64,000 nucleotides of DNA from an uncultured Erysipelotrichaceae bacterium (GTDB lineage: Bacteria > Bacillota_I > Bacilli_A > Erysipelotrichales > Erysipelotrichaceae). The position numbers were made by a program, and so were the translations under genes. This document shows positions 8,735 to 16,669 of this stretch, piece by piece. The first letter of the stretch is position 1; the number at the start of each line of letters is the position of its first letter. Location: positions 124,001 through 188,000 of the forward strand of contig CAMCRE010000001.1 of the NCBI GenBank assembly GCA_945877255.1. The letters run 5' to 3'. A model generated the notes under the pieces. It did no database searches. It was given only the letters and a program-made list of their open reading frames with translations, and was not told where the DNA came from.

Positions 8735-10279
8735 ATGGGTAATTTATTAAAAATTAAGCTGCATTACAAAATATTGTTAGTTTTTTTGCTATTGATAATA
8801 AGTTTTGAAGGCATATTATTTACATTTATTATTAATTTTGGATATTCGATTAGTACGCATCCAAATATAAAAGATATCGGATTGTTTACTGTAGCACTAC
8901 TTTCCATTAGTGGAGTGATTTATGGAAGTATTTACTTTTTTGAAAAAATAAAGTATTTAATAATCAAACAATCAATGATACATATAAAGAAAAAATATGT
9001 AGCTAATGTTCTATATCGTAATGAAAAACCAGAAACAGTAATTTCGTTTATAAATAACGACTTAAAATTATTTGAGACAAATTATATTAATAGCTATTTT
9101 TCGATTGTTCAAAATCTAGCATTAGCAATTGTTACGACAGTAATAATGTTTACGGTCCAACCATTAATTGCATTAGTTTTTTTAATTTCATCATTATTAA
9201 ATAGTGTGCCTTTAAAAATTTATAAGCATACCTTACATAAAAAAGCAGATCAGTATAAACAAAGTGTAATTGAGTTGAATAAGCAGATGCAAAATACTGT
9301 AAGTGGCGTGAATGTTATCAGACAATATTCTGTGTTTCAATATCACAAAAACCGGGTATTTAATTTTATAAATAAAACTGACGCCGCGTATTATTTTATG
9401 AATTTACAAACTAGATTTGTAACGTTAATAATTAATTTATCATCAATGTTTTCTTTTATTTTTCCTTTTGCAATAGGGCTTTTGTATTCAGCGTATATTC
9501 AATATATTCCGTTTGTTGTATTAATTAATTTTTTTTTTTTAAATGATAGAGTGGTTTCTCCTATTAAAGTTTGCTTTTCAGAATATGTGAAGATAAAACA
9601 AGTTGAATCTATCGTTAGTGAAATTAAAAATGAAATGGAATATGTTATACCTGATGTAGTAGATGATATAGCATTAAGTAGACCAAATGTTAGATTAGAG
9701 AATATTAGTTATTGTATTGAAGACAAATTACTTCTAGATAACACATCATTAGCTATACCATATGGAAAGAAAATTTTGATAACAGGTGATTCAGGTAGTG
9801 GGAAATCCACATTATTAAAGATTATTGCCAATCAAATTAAACCAACGATTGGAAGTGTCATAATACATGATAATAATATTGAATTTGAAAATAATATAGC
9901 ATTTTATTCTTTAATAGAACAAAGTCCACATTTATTTTACGATACTATATTGAACAACATTTGTTTTGGTCGTGAAATGAACATCCATGACGATATTCAT
10001 TTATTGAAAATTAATAAAGAAATCGATGATATGTATGATGACAATTTTTCTGGTGGTGAAAAACAAAAAATCACTGTATTAAGATCAATGTACAGCGATA
10101 GAAAAATATGTCTTGCAGATGAAATGTCTTCAGCGTTGGACAAAGAATCATCTAAAATAATTCGTCGTCAGTTGTTTTCTGATGATATCACTCTAATTGA
10201 AGTAGCACATCATTATGATGATGAATTTATATATGATGAAATATATAAGTTGGAAAACGGCAAATTAATTCGGATATGA
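8735..10279 (+). CDS. ABC transporter, fused permease and ATPase (peptide-export type)
   Basis: A 514-residue half-transporter. Residues 1 to about 280 hold five or six hydrophobic segments (for example ILLVFLLLIISFEGILFTF). The ATPase domain has Walker A GDSGSGKST (near 351), a Q-loop region (IEQSPHLFYDTI), a modified signature FSGGEKQK, Walker B KICLADE and an H-loop histidine in IEVAHH. The helical subdomain between Walker A and the signature is short. ATG 8735 is chosen because GGGGAGG lies 12 nt before it; TTG 8714 and ATG 8723 are too close to or inside that site. The neighbour suggests a lanthipeptide exporter, though no precursor gene or intact synthetase is present, so it may be an orphan. 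Confidence 0.8.
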   Translation: MGNLLKIKLHYKILLVFLLLIISFEGILFTFIINFGYSISTHPNIKDIGLFTVALLSISGVIYGSIYFFEKIKYLIIKQSMIHIKKKYVANVLYRNEKPETVISFINNDLKLFETNYINSYFSIVQNLALAIVTTVIMFTVQPLIALVFLISSLLNSVPLKIYKHTLHKKADQYKQSVIELNKQMQNTVSGVNVIRQYSVFQYHKNRVFNFINKTDAAYYFMNLQTRFVTLIINLSSMFSFIFPFAIGLLYSAYIQYIPFVVLINFFFLNDRVVSPIKVCFSEYVKIKQVESIVSEIKNEMEYVIPDVVDDIALSRPNVRLENISYCIEDKLLLDNTSLAIPYGKKILITGDSGSGKSTLLKIIANQIKPTIGSVIIHDNNIEFENNIAFYSLIEQSPHLFYDTILNNICFGREMNIHDDIHLLKINKEIDDMYDDNFSGGEKQKITVLRSMYSDRKICLADEMSSALDKESSKIIRRQLFSDDITLIEVAHHYDDEFIYDEIYKLENGKLIRI

Positions 10280-10310
10280 GATGCATTTCATGCAGAATAG
10301 TTAAAATTTG

Positions 10311-10397
10311 ATGGCGATTTCAGAATCGAATGTTGTAGCAGGAACGAATTGTGTTGCGACATTTGATTTTGTAATTTACGTTTCTTATCAAAGATAG
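10311..10397 (+). other. Short open frame ending in the direct repeat
   Basis: ATG 10311 opens a 28-codon frame rich in Ser, Thr, Val and Ala with one Cys, ending with the same Ser-Tyr-Gln-Arg-stop as NifS because its last 17 nt are the repeat. There is no clear ribosome binding site. It could be chance, a gene relic, or a modified-peptide precursor fragment; I cannot decide. The rest of 10280-10407 holds nothing I can name. Confidence 0.2.
10381..10397 (+). repeat. Right copy of 17-bp direct repeat
   Basis: Exact copy of 8299-8315 (TTTCTTATCAAAGATAG). It sits immediately before the thrS promoter region and marks the right edge of the accessory patch. Confidence 0.85.
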
Positions 10398-10407
10398 GAC
10401 ATTTTAG

Positions 10408-10436
10408 TTGTAAAAAAATGAAAAATATAGTATATA
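10408..10436 (+). promoter_or_regulatory. Promoter of the thrS T-box leader
   Basis: TTGTAA (10408-10413), 17 nt, TATATA (10431-10436). It gives a transcript start near 10443, at the beginning of the T-box stem I. Confidence 0.55.
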
Positions 10437-10442
10437 TTAAGT

Positions 10443-10652
10443 ATCAGTGATGATAAGGACAACAAATAATGTCAATTATATTTAGAGAAAAAGTGGTTGG
10501 TGAAAACTTTTTATAACACATTATTTTACTACCTTTGAACTATGTTATGAAAATAACATCGTGTTTCTAGCGTTAATAGAGTAGAGGTGTATTTAATACA
10601 TAAAAAAAGGTGGTACCACGAAACTTTCGTCCTTTGGTGAAAGTTTTTTTAT
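10443..10652 (+). promoter_or_regulatory. T-box leader (tRNA-Thr sensing) with terminator
   Basis: The leader has an AAGGACAA start, a stem I apical part (GTGGTTGGTGAAAAC), a candidate threonine specifier ACC at 10531-10533 (ACT at 10528-10530 is also possible), the conserved T-box AGGTGGTACCACG at 10608-10620 and a terminator: AAACTTTC (10621-10628) pairing with GAAAGTTT (10639-10646) and a T tract. Uncharged tRNA would pair with the T-box, favour the antiterminator and allow thrS transcription. Confidence 0.93.
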
Positions 10653-10667
10653 TTTATAGGAGGAAAT

Positions 10668-12413
10668 ATGATTAACTTAGATATTAGAGAAGATGCGTAT
10701 TTGTCAAAACTAAATCACTCAGCAGCCCATGTTATGGCACAAGCAATCTCACGCTTATATCCAAACGCTAAATTTTGGGTAGGACCAGTAATACGAGAAG
10801 GTTTTTATTATGATGTGGATTTAGGTGATATTTCATTAAAAGAAGAAGATTTAGTAAAAATAGAGAAAGAAATGAAAAAAATCTCTAAAGATGGTAAAAA
10901 AATTATACGCGAAGAAATTTCAAAAAAAGATGCACTAGAAGCGTTTAAAAATGATCACTATAAATTAGAATTGATTGAAAATTTAAACGATGGCGAAATT
11001 ACGATTTATCGTCAAGGTGATTGGTTTGACTTATGTCGTGGACCGCATGTTGAAACATGTAAAGAAGTCAAACATTTTAAATTGTTGAAGGTAAGTGGTG
11101 CGTATTGGAAAAATGATGCAAAAAATAAAATGTTGCAGAGAATTTATGGCGTTTGTTTTGAAAGTGAAGAAGCATTAAATAACCATTTATTTTTATTAGA
11201 AGAAGCTAAAAAACGTGATCATAAAAAAATAGGAAAAGAAATGGGATTATTTATGGTTAGTGAATATTCACCAGGAAATCCATTTTTCTTACCAAAAGGA
11301 ATGATTTTAAGAAACATACTTGAAAACTACTGGTACAGTGAGCATGAAAAAGAAAACTACTTATTTATCAAAACACCAATTATGTTAAACCAACAATTAT
11401 GGGAAATAAGTGGGCACTGGAACAATTATCGTGAAAACATGTATGTTTCAGAAGTAGATGACAAATTGTTTGCGATTAAACCAATGAATTGTCCAGGATG
11501 TATTTTAGTGTATAAAAATGGCTTACATTCATATAAAGATTTACCAATACGAATGGGTGAATTAGGACTAGTACATCGTCATGAAGCTAGTGGTGCATTA
11601 AACGGTTTATTTAGAGTACGTAGCTTTACACAAGATGATGCACATATTTTTATGTGTGAAGATCAAATTGAAAGTGAAGTGCTATCATTAATGCACTTTA
11701 TTGAAAGAACATATAAAGTGTTTGGTTTAGATTATGACATTGAGTTGTCTACAAGACCATTAGAAAAATATATCGGAGATATCGAAACTTGGAATAAAAG
11801 TGAAGAAGCATTAGCAAATGCGTGTAAAAAGTTTGGTAAACCATACAAAATTAATCCAGGTGATGGTGCATTTTATGGTCCAAAATTAGATTTCAAAATT
11901 CGTGATTCATTAGGGAGAGTATGGCAATGTGGAACAATTCAATTAGATATGAATTTACCAGAACGTTTTGATATGAATTATATCGATAGTGATGGAAATA
12001 AAAAAAGACCAATCATGCTACATCGTGTAGTATACGGTTCAATGGAACGTTTTATTGGGGTATTAATCGAACATTTTGCAGGAAACTTCCCGCTATGGTT
12101 TGCACCAGAACAAATTCGTGTATTACCGGTGCATCATGAATATCATGGTGAATATGCAAGACAGCTAAACGAACAATTCAAACAATTAGGATTTAGAAGT
12201 ACTGTTGATGATCGAAATGAGAAATTAGGTTATCGTTTACGTGAAGCACAAATGAATAAAGTACCATTACAAGTTGTAATTGGAGATGGTGAAATAGAAA
12301 AAGGGGAAGTAAACTTACGTAAATATGGTCATAAAGATAGTGAAAATATGACATTAGAACAGTTTATTGAATACGTAAAAAACAAAATCGCTTCAAAAGA
12401 ATTAAATGATTAA
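10668..12413 (+). CDS. thrS: Threonyl-tRNA synthetase lacking the TGS domain
   Basis: Charges tRNA-Thr. The 581-residue protein starts almost at the editing domain: HSAAH (residues 17-21) and DLCRGPH provide the His and Cys of the mischarged-Ser editing site. Class II catalytic motifs follow, with MNCPGC (zinc cysteine), motif 2 VHRHEASGALNGLFRVRSF and motif 3 GSMERFIGVLIEHFAG, then a C-terminal anticodon-binding domain. Usual bacterial ThrRS has about 640 residues with a TGS domain of about 60 residues first. ATG 10668 follows AGGAGG by 6 nt and no upstream in-frame coding is possible through the terminator, so the absence looks real. Controlled by the T-box. Confidence 0.95.
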   Translation: MINLDIREDAYLSKLNHSAAHVMAQAISRLYPNAKFWVGPVIREGFYYDVDLGDISLKEEDLVKIEKEMKKISKDGKKIIREEISKKDALEAFKNDHYKLELIENLNDGEITIYRQGDWFDLCRGPHVETCKEVKHFKLLKVSGAYWKNDAKNKMLQRIYGVCFESEEALNNHLFLLEEAKKRDHKKIGKEMGLFMVSEYSPGNPFFLPKGMILRNILENYWYSEHEKENYLFIKTPIMLNQQLWEISGHWNNYRENMYVSEVDDKLFAIKPMNCPGCILVYKNGLHSYKDLPIRMGELGLVHRHEASGALNGLFRVRSFTQDDAHIFMCEDQIESEVLSLMHFIERTYKVFGLDYDIELSTRPLEKYIGDIETWNKSEEALANACKKFGKPYKINPGDGAFYGPKLDFKIRDSLGRVWQCGTIQLDMNLPERFDMNYIDSDGNKKRPIMLHRVVYGSMERFIGVLIEHFAGNFPLWFAPEQIRVLPVHHEYHGEYARQLNEQFKQLGFRSTVDDRNEKLGYRLREAQMNKVPLQVVIGDGEIEKGEVNLRKYGHKDSENMTLEQFIEYVKNKIASKELND

Positions 12414-12432
12414 TTAAAAATCGATATTTTAT

Positions 12433-12461
12433 TTGACTTTTATATAAAAAATCATTATAAT
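12433..12461 (+). promoter_or_regulatory. Promoter of rplM-rpsI
   Basis: TTGACT (12433-12438), 17-nt spacer, TATAAT (12456-12461): one of the strongest promoters in the window, fitting a ribosomal protein operon. Confidence 0.85.
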
Positions 12462-12483
12462 AAATAGTGGCACTTTTAAACTT

Positions 12484-12502
12484 TGTAGCCCCGGAAACTA
12501 CA
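12484..12502 (+). promoter_or_regulatory. Possible L13 leader hairpin
   Basis: TGTAG (12484-12488) and CTACA (12498-12502) close a small hairpin with a GC-rich loop (CCCCGGAAA) in the transcript start region of rplM. An L13 leader element is known from Bacillota; assignment here rests on position and shape only. Confidence 0.45.
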
Positions 12503-12524
12503 TAAATTGAAAGGAAAAGAAATT

Positions 12525-12962
12525 ATGCGCCAAACAACATTTATTAAACCAGCTGAAGTACAACGCACATGGTATGTCGTAGATGGAGCTGGAAAAAACC
12601 TAGGAAGAATTGCAAGTGAAGTTGCTGCAGTTTTAAGAGGAAAACACAAACCAAGTTTTACTCCAAATGTAGACTGTGGAGATTATGTAATTATTGTGAA
12701 TGCTGACTTAATTGAAGTTACAGGAAACAAAATGGAAAACAAAAAATACTACTCTCACTCACAATATCCAGGTGGATTACGTACAAGAACTACTCGTGTT
12801 ATGAAAGAAAAATATACAGTAGAATGGGTTGAAAAAGCTGTTCACGGAATGTTACCACACACGAAATTAGGAAATGTACAACGTAAACATTTATTCGTTT
12901 ACAAAGGGGCAACTCACCCACATGCTGCTCAACAACCAGTTGAGTTAAAAATTAAAGGTTAA
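12525..12962 (+). CDS. rplM: 50S ribosomal protein L13
   Basis: Early-assembling large-subunit protein. The 145-residue product is the full family length, beginning MRQTTFIKPAEVQRTWYVVD with the conserved GKNLGRIASEVAAVLRGKHK and the VTGNKMENKKYYSHS and GGLRTRT blocks, ending with LFVYKGATHPH. ATG 12525 is preferred over the in-frame TTG at 12507, which overlaps the AAAGGA ribosome binding site. It is followed after 12 nt by rpsI, the near-universal bacterial pairing. Confidence 0.97.
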   Translation: MRQTTFIKPAEVQRTWYVVDGAGKNLGRIASEVAAVLRGKHKPSFTPNVDCGDYVIIVNADLIEVTGNKMENKKYYSHSQYPGGLRTRTTRVMKEKYTVEWVEKAVHGMLPHTKLGNVQRKHLFVYKGATHPHAAQQPVELKIKG

Positions 12963-12974
12963 GGAGGATAAAAC

Positions 12975-13367
12975 ATGGCAAATATTACTTATTTAGGAAC
13001 AGGACGTCGTAAAACTTCTGTTGCACGTGTTTTTATGACTCCAGGAACTGGAAAAATTAGTGTAAACGGAAGAACTTTAGAAGATTACTTACCATTAGAA
13101 ACTTTAAGAATGGTAGTGAAATCTCCATTAGAATTAACGGAAACATTATCACAATTTGATGTGAATGTAAATGTAAATGGTGGAGGATACACAGGGCAAG
13201 CAGGTGCAATTAGACACGGAATTGCTAGAGCTTTATTAGAAGCAAGTGAAGATTACAGACCTTCTTTAAAAGCTGCAGGATTCTTAACTCGTGATTCACG
13301 TGCTAAAGAACGTAAAAAATACGGACTTAAAGCTGCTCGTCGTGCACCTCAGTGGTCAAAACGTTAA
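12975..13367 (+). CDS. rpsI: 30S ribosomal protein S9
   Basis: Small-subunit head protein whose C-terminal tail reaches the P-site tRNA. The 130-residue product has the family start ([21 protein letters not shown]), the [20 protein letters not shown] core and the basic tail ending QWSKR, where the final Lys-Arg contacts tRNA. AAGGAGG precedes ATG 12975. Cotranscribed with rplM and closed by a terminator. Confidence 0.98.
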   Translation: MANITYLGTGRRKTSVARVFMTPGTGKISVNGRTLEDYLPLETLRMVVKSPLELTETLSQFDVNVNVNGGGYTGQAGAIRHGIARALLEASEDYRPSLKAAGFLTRDSRAKERKKYGLKAARRAPQWSKR

Positions 13368-13372
13368 TTTTC

Positions 13373-13399
13373 AAGGCTGCTTTATGCAGTCTTTTTTTA
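13373..13399 (+). terminator. Terminator of rplM-rpsI
   Basis: AAGGCTGC (13373-13380) pairs with GCAGTCTT (13386-13393) with one G-U pair around TTTAT, followed by a run of T. Confidence 0.88.
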
Positions 13400-13427
13400 T
13401 ATATAAAATGCAAATAAAAAAAATATA

Positions 13428-13436
13428 TGGTATAAT
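13428..13436 (+). promoter_or_regulatory. Promoter (extended -10) of the DUF349 gene
   Basis: TGGTATAAT at 13428-13436; no good -35 at the expected distance. The same TGGTATAAT form recurs before alaS, lemA and uppS, so it seems to be a favoured promoter type in this genome. Confidence 0.6.
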
Positions 13437-13456
13437 ACCAAAAAATGGAGGAATTT

Positions 13457-14515
13457 ATGGAGCAACTATTACAACAAGCAAAATATTTAGATAATAATAT
13501 TGATTCAGTTGAAAAATTACAACAATTTGAATCAATTATGGAAGAATTACAAAAAAATAACGCTGATTCTAAAACAGTTATTAAATTAACAGAGAAAATA
13601 GCTTATCACAGACAATGCCTTGAAAACAAAGAAGCAAAATCTCACATTTTAAATGCACTACAACAACTAGTAAATGATAATGCAGAAGATTTAGTTTCAC
13701 ATTCTAAAACGTTACAATCACAGTTTAACCAAATAGGTTATGCAGGTAAAAATACTGATGAATTATTAAGTCGTGAATTTAAGCAACTATTAGAAACAAT
13801 TAGTGAGCAAAAACATGCTGAAAGATTAAAAAAACAAACTGTTTTAAAAGAAAAAGTAGAACATAAAAAAGCATTAATTGAACAAGCTAAAAAAATATCG
13901 CAATTAGAAAACTTTAATCAAGCCCAAAAACAATTAAATGCATTGTTTGATGAATGGAAAGCAATTGGTTTTTCTGGTAAAGAAGATGATGGATTATGGG
14001 AAGCATTCAATAAAGAAAGACAAACTTTCTTTGTTAGAAGAGCAAAATATTTTGAAGAATTAAAATTATCGCAAGAAAAAAATGCTGAATTAAAAAAAGC
14101 ATTAATCGCTAAAACAATAGAAATTGTGGATAAAGAAGATTATTCTAATGAAGTAGCAACTCAAATGAAACAAATTGATGTTGAATGGAAAGAAATTAAA
14201 AATGCTGGAAAAGAAGAAGAAAAATTGTGGTCTGAATTTTCTTCAATAAAAGAAAAATTCTGGTCAAAACGAAATGAAATAGCATCTAGTAAATTTGCTG
14301 AATTTAAAACAATGATTGAAGAAATCATTGCAAGAAAAAATACACAACTACAAAATGTTAGTAACCAAATATTAGACTTAAGAACTAAAATTGGTAGTAT
14401 TAAAAATGATGAATATGTTGCTAGAATGCAAACATGGATAAGTGAAAAAGAAGAAATTGTTGCTAAGTTACAAAAAGAAATTAATAGTTTAACTAAAAAA
14501 ATTACAAAAAATTAA
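13457..14515 (+). CDS. DUF349 domain-containing protein
   Basis: A 352-residue cytoplasmic helical protein with at least three DUF349-type repeats, recognisable by Trp-x2-Ile-x3-Gly-Lys and a later Leu-Trp-x2-Phe: FNQIGYAGKN near residue 95 (degenerate, lacking the tryptophans), DEWKAIGFSGKEDDGLWEAF near 175 and VEWKEIKNAGKEEEKLWSEF near 250. The spacers are Lys/Glu-rich coiled coil, and the end (from about 285) is also coiled coil. Function is not established for the family. ATG 13457 is preferred to 13445, since the upstream ATG overlaps the GGAGG site. Followed after 2 nt by another uncharacterised gene. Confidence 0.8.
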   Translation: MEQLLQQAKYLDNNIDSVEKLQQFESIMEELQKNNADSKTVIKLTEKIAYHRQCLENKEAKSHILNALQQLVNDNAEDLVSHSKTLQSQFNQIGYAGKNTDELLSREFKQLLETISEQKHAERLKKQTVLKEKVEHKKALIEQAKKISQLENFNQAQKQLNALFDEWKAIGFSGKEDDGLWEAFNKERQTFFVRRAKYFEELKLSQEKNAELKKALIAKTIEIVDKEDYSNEVATQMKQIDVEWKEIKNAGKEEEKLWSEFSSIKEKFWSKRNEIASSKFAEFKTMIEEIIARKNTQLQNVSNQILDLRTKIGSIKNDEYVARMQTWISEKEEIVAKLQKEINSLTKKITKN

Positions 14516-14517
14516 AT

Positions 14518-15402
14518 ATGAGTGTTATGTTTTATGTTTCTAATAAGAAAAAATTATTTTTTTATGAAAAACCACTAACAATTAAACAAATTTTAGAATT
14601 AGATAAAGATTTACAACAATTCACTTATTTTGATAATTACGATGAAAACACATCAATTGAAAAAGTAGATATATTATCTTTGGGAAATGATTTGTGTGGT
14701 AGAGGATTTGAAATAGCATTTGATAAAAAAAATCAAAAATATATGATACGCATTACAACACCTGCTACAACATATGATTGGAAGTTGATGTTAGTATTTA
14801 TTGAAAAACTTGCAATTACAATGCATTCAAATATCCAACATGAAAACGGAACAGTATATAAACCAAATACAATTCATGACTTTAATTATATGTTTGATAT
14901 AGAGTATGGTATTAATCATTTGAATTCAATTGAAATGCCAGAAATTATTTTTGATGGGTTAAAAAGACCAGTTTTCTTAAAAAAAGATACGATCCAACAA
15001 ATCGTTAATAGTCAAAATATGATTAAAGAATTCGAAAAAATAATGAATAAAACGCAAAATCTTCAAAGTTTCAGTGCGAATTGTGCTTATTTTAAAAATA
15101 ATCAAGACGAAATATTTGGAATATATACGATCACAATGCATACAGCAATTAGTTTGCCATATAAGCCATTTGTTGAGATTAAAAACATGGATATTACGCA
15201 AAATAGTCAAGTATCATACTACAATATTGCATTAGTAGTATTTGAAGATGAAAATGATTATGACACATATCAAGTTTATAAAACACTAAAATATGAAAAA
15301 TTTATTGAACAACTACAAGAACATCAATATAGTTGGATTGATGATGGCTATATTGAACTAAAACCATTATCAAAATTAGAATTTGATAAATTTGTAGCGT
15401 AA
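14518..15402 (+). CDS. Conserved hypothetical protein, DUF4299-like
   Basis: A 294-residue soluble protein without signal peptide or membrane segments, rich in aromatic and acidic residues. The start (SVMFYVSNKKKLFFYEKPLT followed by IKQILEL) and a GRGFEIAFDKKNQKYMIRI segment recall the DUF4299 family of Bacillota, whose role is unknown; this is family recall and I am only moderately sure. It begins 2 nt after the DUF349 gene with no separate promoter, so the two are probably cotranscribed. The pheS promoter overlaps its 3' end. Confidence 0.6.
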   Translation: MSVMFYVSNKKKLFFYEKPLTIKQILELDKDLQQFTYFDNYDENTSIEKVDILSLGNDLCGRGFEIAFDKKNQKYMIRITTPATTYDWKLMLVFIEKLAITMHSNIQHENGTVYKPNTIHDFNYMFDIEYGINHLNSIEMPEIIFDGLKRPVFLKKDTIQQIVNSQNMIKEFEKIMNKTQNLQSFSANCAYFKNNQDEIFGIYTITMHTAISLPYKPFVEIKNMDITQNSQVSYYNIALVVFEDENDYDTYQVYKTLKYEKFIEQLQEHQYSWIDDGYIELKPLSKLEFDKFVA

Positions 15403-15411
15403 TTTTATATT
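15383..15411 (+). promoter_or_regulatory. Promoter of the pheS T-box leader
   Basis: TTGATA (15383-15388), 17 nt, TATATT (15406-15411). The -35 and most of the spacer lie inside the end of the preceding gene. Confidence 0.7.
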
Positions 15412-15417
15412 AAATGA

Positions 15418-15616
15418 GTGAGTAGGACTAGTAAATTTATTAGCTTTTTACAGAAAGAAAAACGTGATGAGAGTTTTTTATAAGCGGTAAATTGAATTCA
15501 CCTATGACAGAGGCTAATCACCTACCTAAGCACAGGTTACGTGCAAGAGTGCATCATTTGATGAAGCAAGATGGTACCACGCAACTGCGTTCTTGCATTT
15601 CGTGGTACTTTTTTTA
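15418..15616 (+). promoter_or_regulatory. T-box leader (tRNA-Phe sensing) with terminator
   Basis: Stem I begins AGTAGGACTAGTA, with the GTGATGAGAG region after 15460. A phenylalanine specifier TTC is available at 15497-15499 (GAATTCACC). The T-box AAGATGGTACCACGC spans 15567-15581. The terminator pairs GTACCACG (15574-15581) with CGTGGTAC (15601-15608), followed by seven T; this is mutually exclusive with the antiterminator that tRNA would stabilise. It controls pheST. Confidence 0.93.
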
Positions 15617-15631
15617 TTTGAAGGAGTTAAT

Positions 15632-16660
15632 ATGTTACAGAAAATACAATTAGAAGCATTAGAAAAAATTATGCAATGCCAAAATAATACGCAATTAAAT
15701 GAAATAAAAGTATTATATTTAGGTAAAAAAGGTCCATTACAAGAAGTTATGCAACAACTAAAAACATTAAGTGTTGAGGAAAAAAAAGAAGTAGGTAAAA
15801 AAGTAAATGAATTAAAATCATTGTTGGAAAGTACGATTGAAACTAAAAGAATCCAATTAAATGAAATAGCATTACAGCAACAATTAGAAAATGAAAAAAT
15901 TGATTTAACATTAGAAGCAGACTATTACGAACAAGGAAATTTACATCCATTAATCAAAATTCAAACAGAATTGGAAGATATTTTTATTGCAATGGGATAT
16001 GATGTTGCAAAAATAGGTGAAGTTGAATTGGATTTATATAATTTTGAAAGAGCGAATATACCACACGATCACCCAGCACGTGATATGCAAGATACATTTT
16101 ACATTGATGATGAAAAATTATTACGTACACATACAACTGCTGTTCAAATGCGATATTTAGAAGAACACGCAAATAATTTACCAATTCAAGTTGTTTGTCC
16201 TGGTAAAGTATATCGTCGAGATGATGATGATGCAACACATTCACATCAATTTATGCAAATTGAAGGATTAGTTGTCAAAGAAAACGTAAAGATGTCGGAT
16301 TTAAAAGGTACATTACTTTTAATGGCACAAAAAATGTTTGGTGAGAATCAAAAAATTCGCTTTAGACCATCGTATTTTCAATTTACAGAACCTAGTGTTG
16401 AAGTAGATGTCAGTTGTCCATTTTGTGGTGGGAAAGGTTGTAACGTCTGCAAACAAACTGGTTGGATAGAAATATTAGGAGCTGGAATGGTACATCCAAA
16501 AGTACTAGAAATGGCAGGTATTGATTCTACAAAATATTCAGGATTTGCGTTCGGTGCAGGAATTGATCGTATTGCAATGTTACGATATGGCGTAGAAGAT
16601 ATTCGTCATTTCTTCACGAATGATATTCGTTTCTTAAAATCGTTTAACCGTTTTGATTAG
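15632..16660 (+). CDS. pheS: Phenylalanyl-tRNA synthetase alpha subunit
   Basis: Catalytic subunit of the alpha2beta2 PheRS. The 342-residue product has an N-terminal coiled coil (about 1-85), GNLHPL then motif 2 ([22 protein letters not shown]), the phenylalanine pocket [13 protein letters not shown] and motif 3 [19 protein letters not shown] Cys4 insert ([12 protein letters not shown], about 265) is usual in Bacillota PheS. ATG 15632 follows AAGGAG; an upstream in-frame start at 15593 lies inside the terminator hairpin and is rejected. Cotranscribed with pheT (9-nt gap) under the T-box. Confidence 0.96.
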   Translation: MLQKIQLEALEKIMQCQNNTQLNEIKVLYLGKKGPLQEVMQQLKTLSVEEKKEVGKKVNELKSLLESTIETKRIQLNEIALQQQLENEKIDLTLEADYYEQGNLHPLIKIQTELEDIFIAMGYDVAKIGEVELDLYNFERANIPHDHPARDMQDTFYIDDEKLLRTHTTAVQMRYLEEHANNLPIQVVCPGKVYRRDDDDATHSHQFMQIEGLVVKENVKMSDLKGTLLLMAQKMFGENQKIRFRPSYFQFTEPSVEVDVSCPFCGGKGCNVCKQTGWIEILGAGMVHPKVLEMAGIDSTKYSGFAFGAGIDRIAMLRYGVEDIRHFFTNDIRFLKSFNRFD

Positions 16661-16669
16661 GAGAGTAAA

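Noticed and set aside
15593-15631. Upstream in-frame start of pheS
   Set aside because: It lies inside the T-box terminator hairpin and adds a non-family N-terminus.
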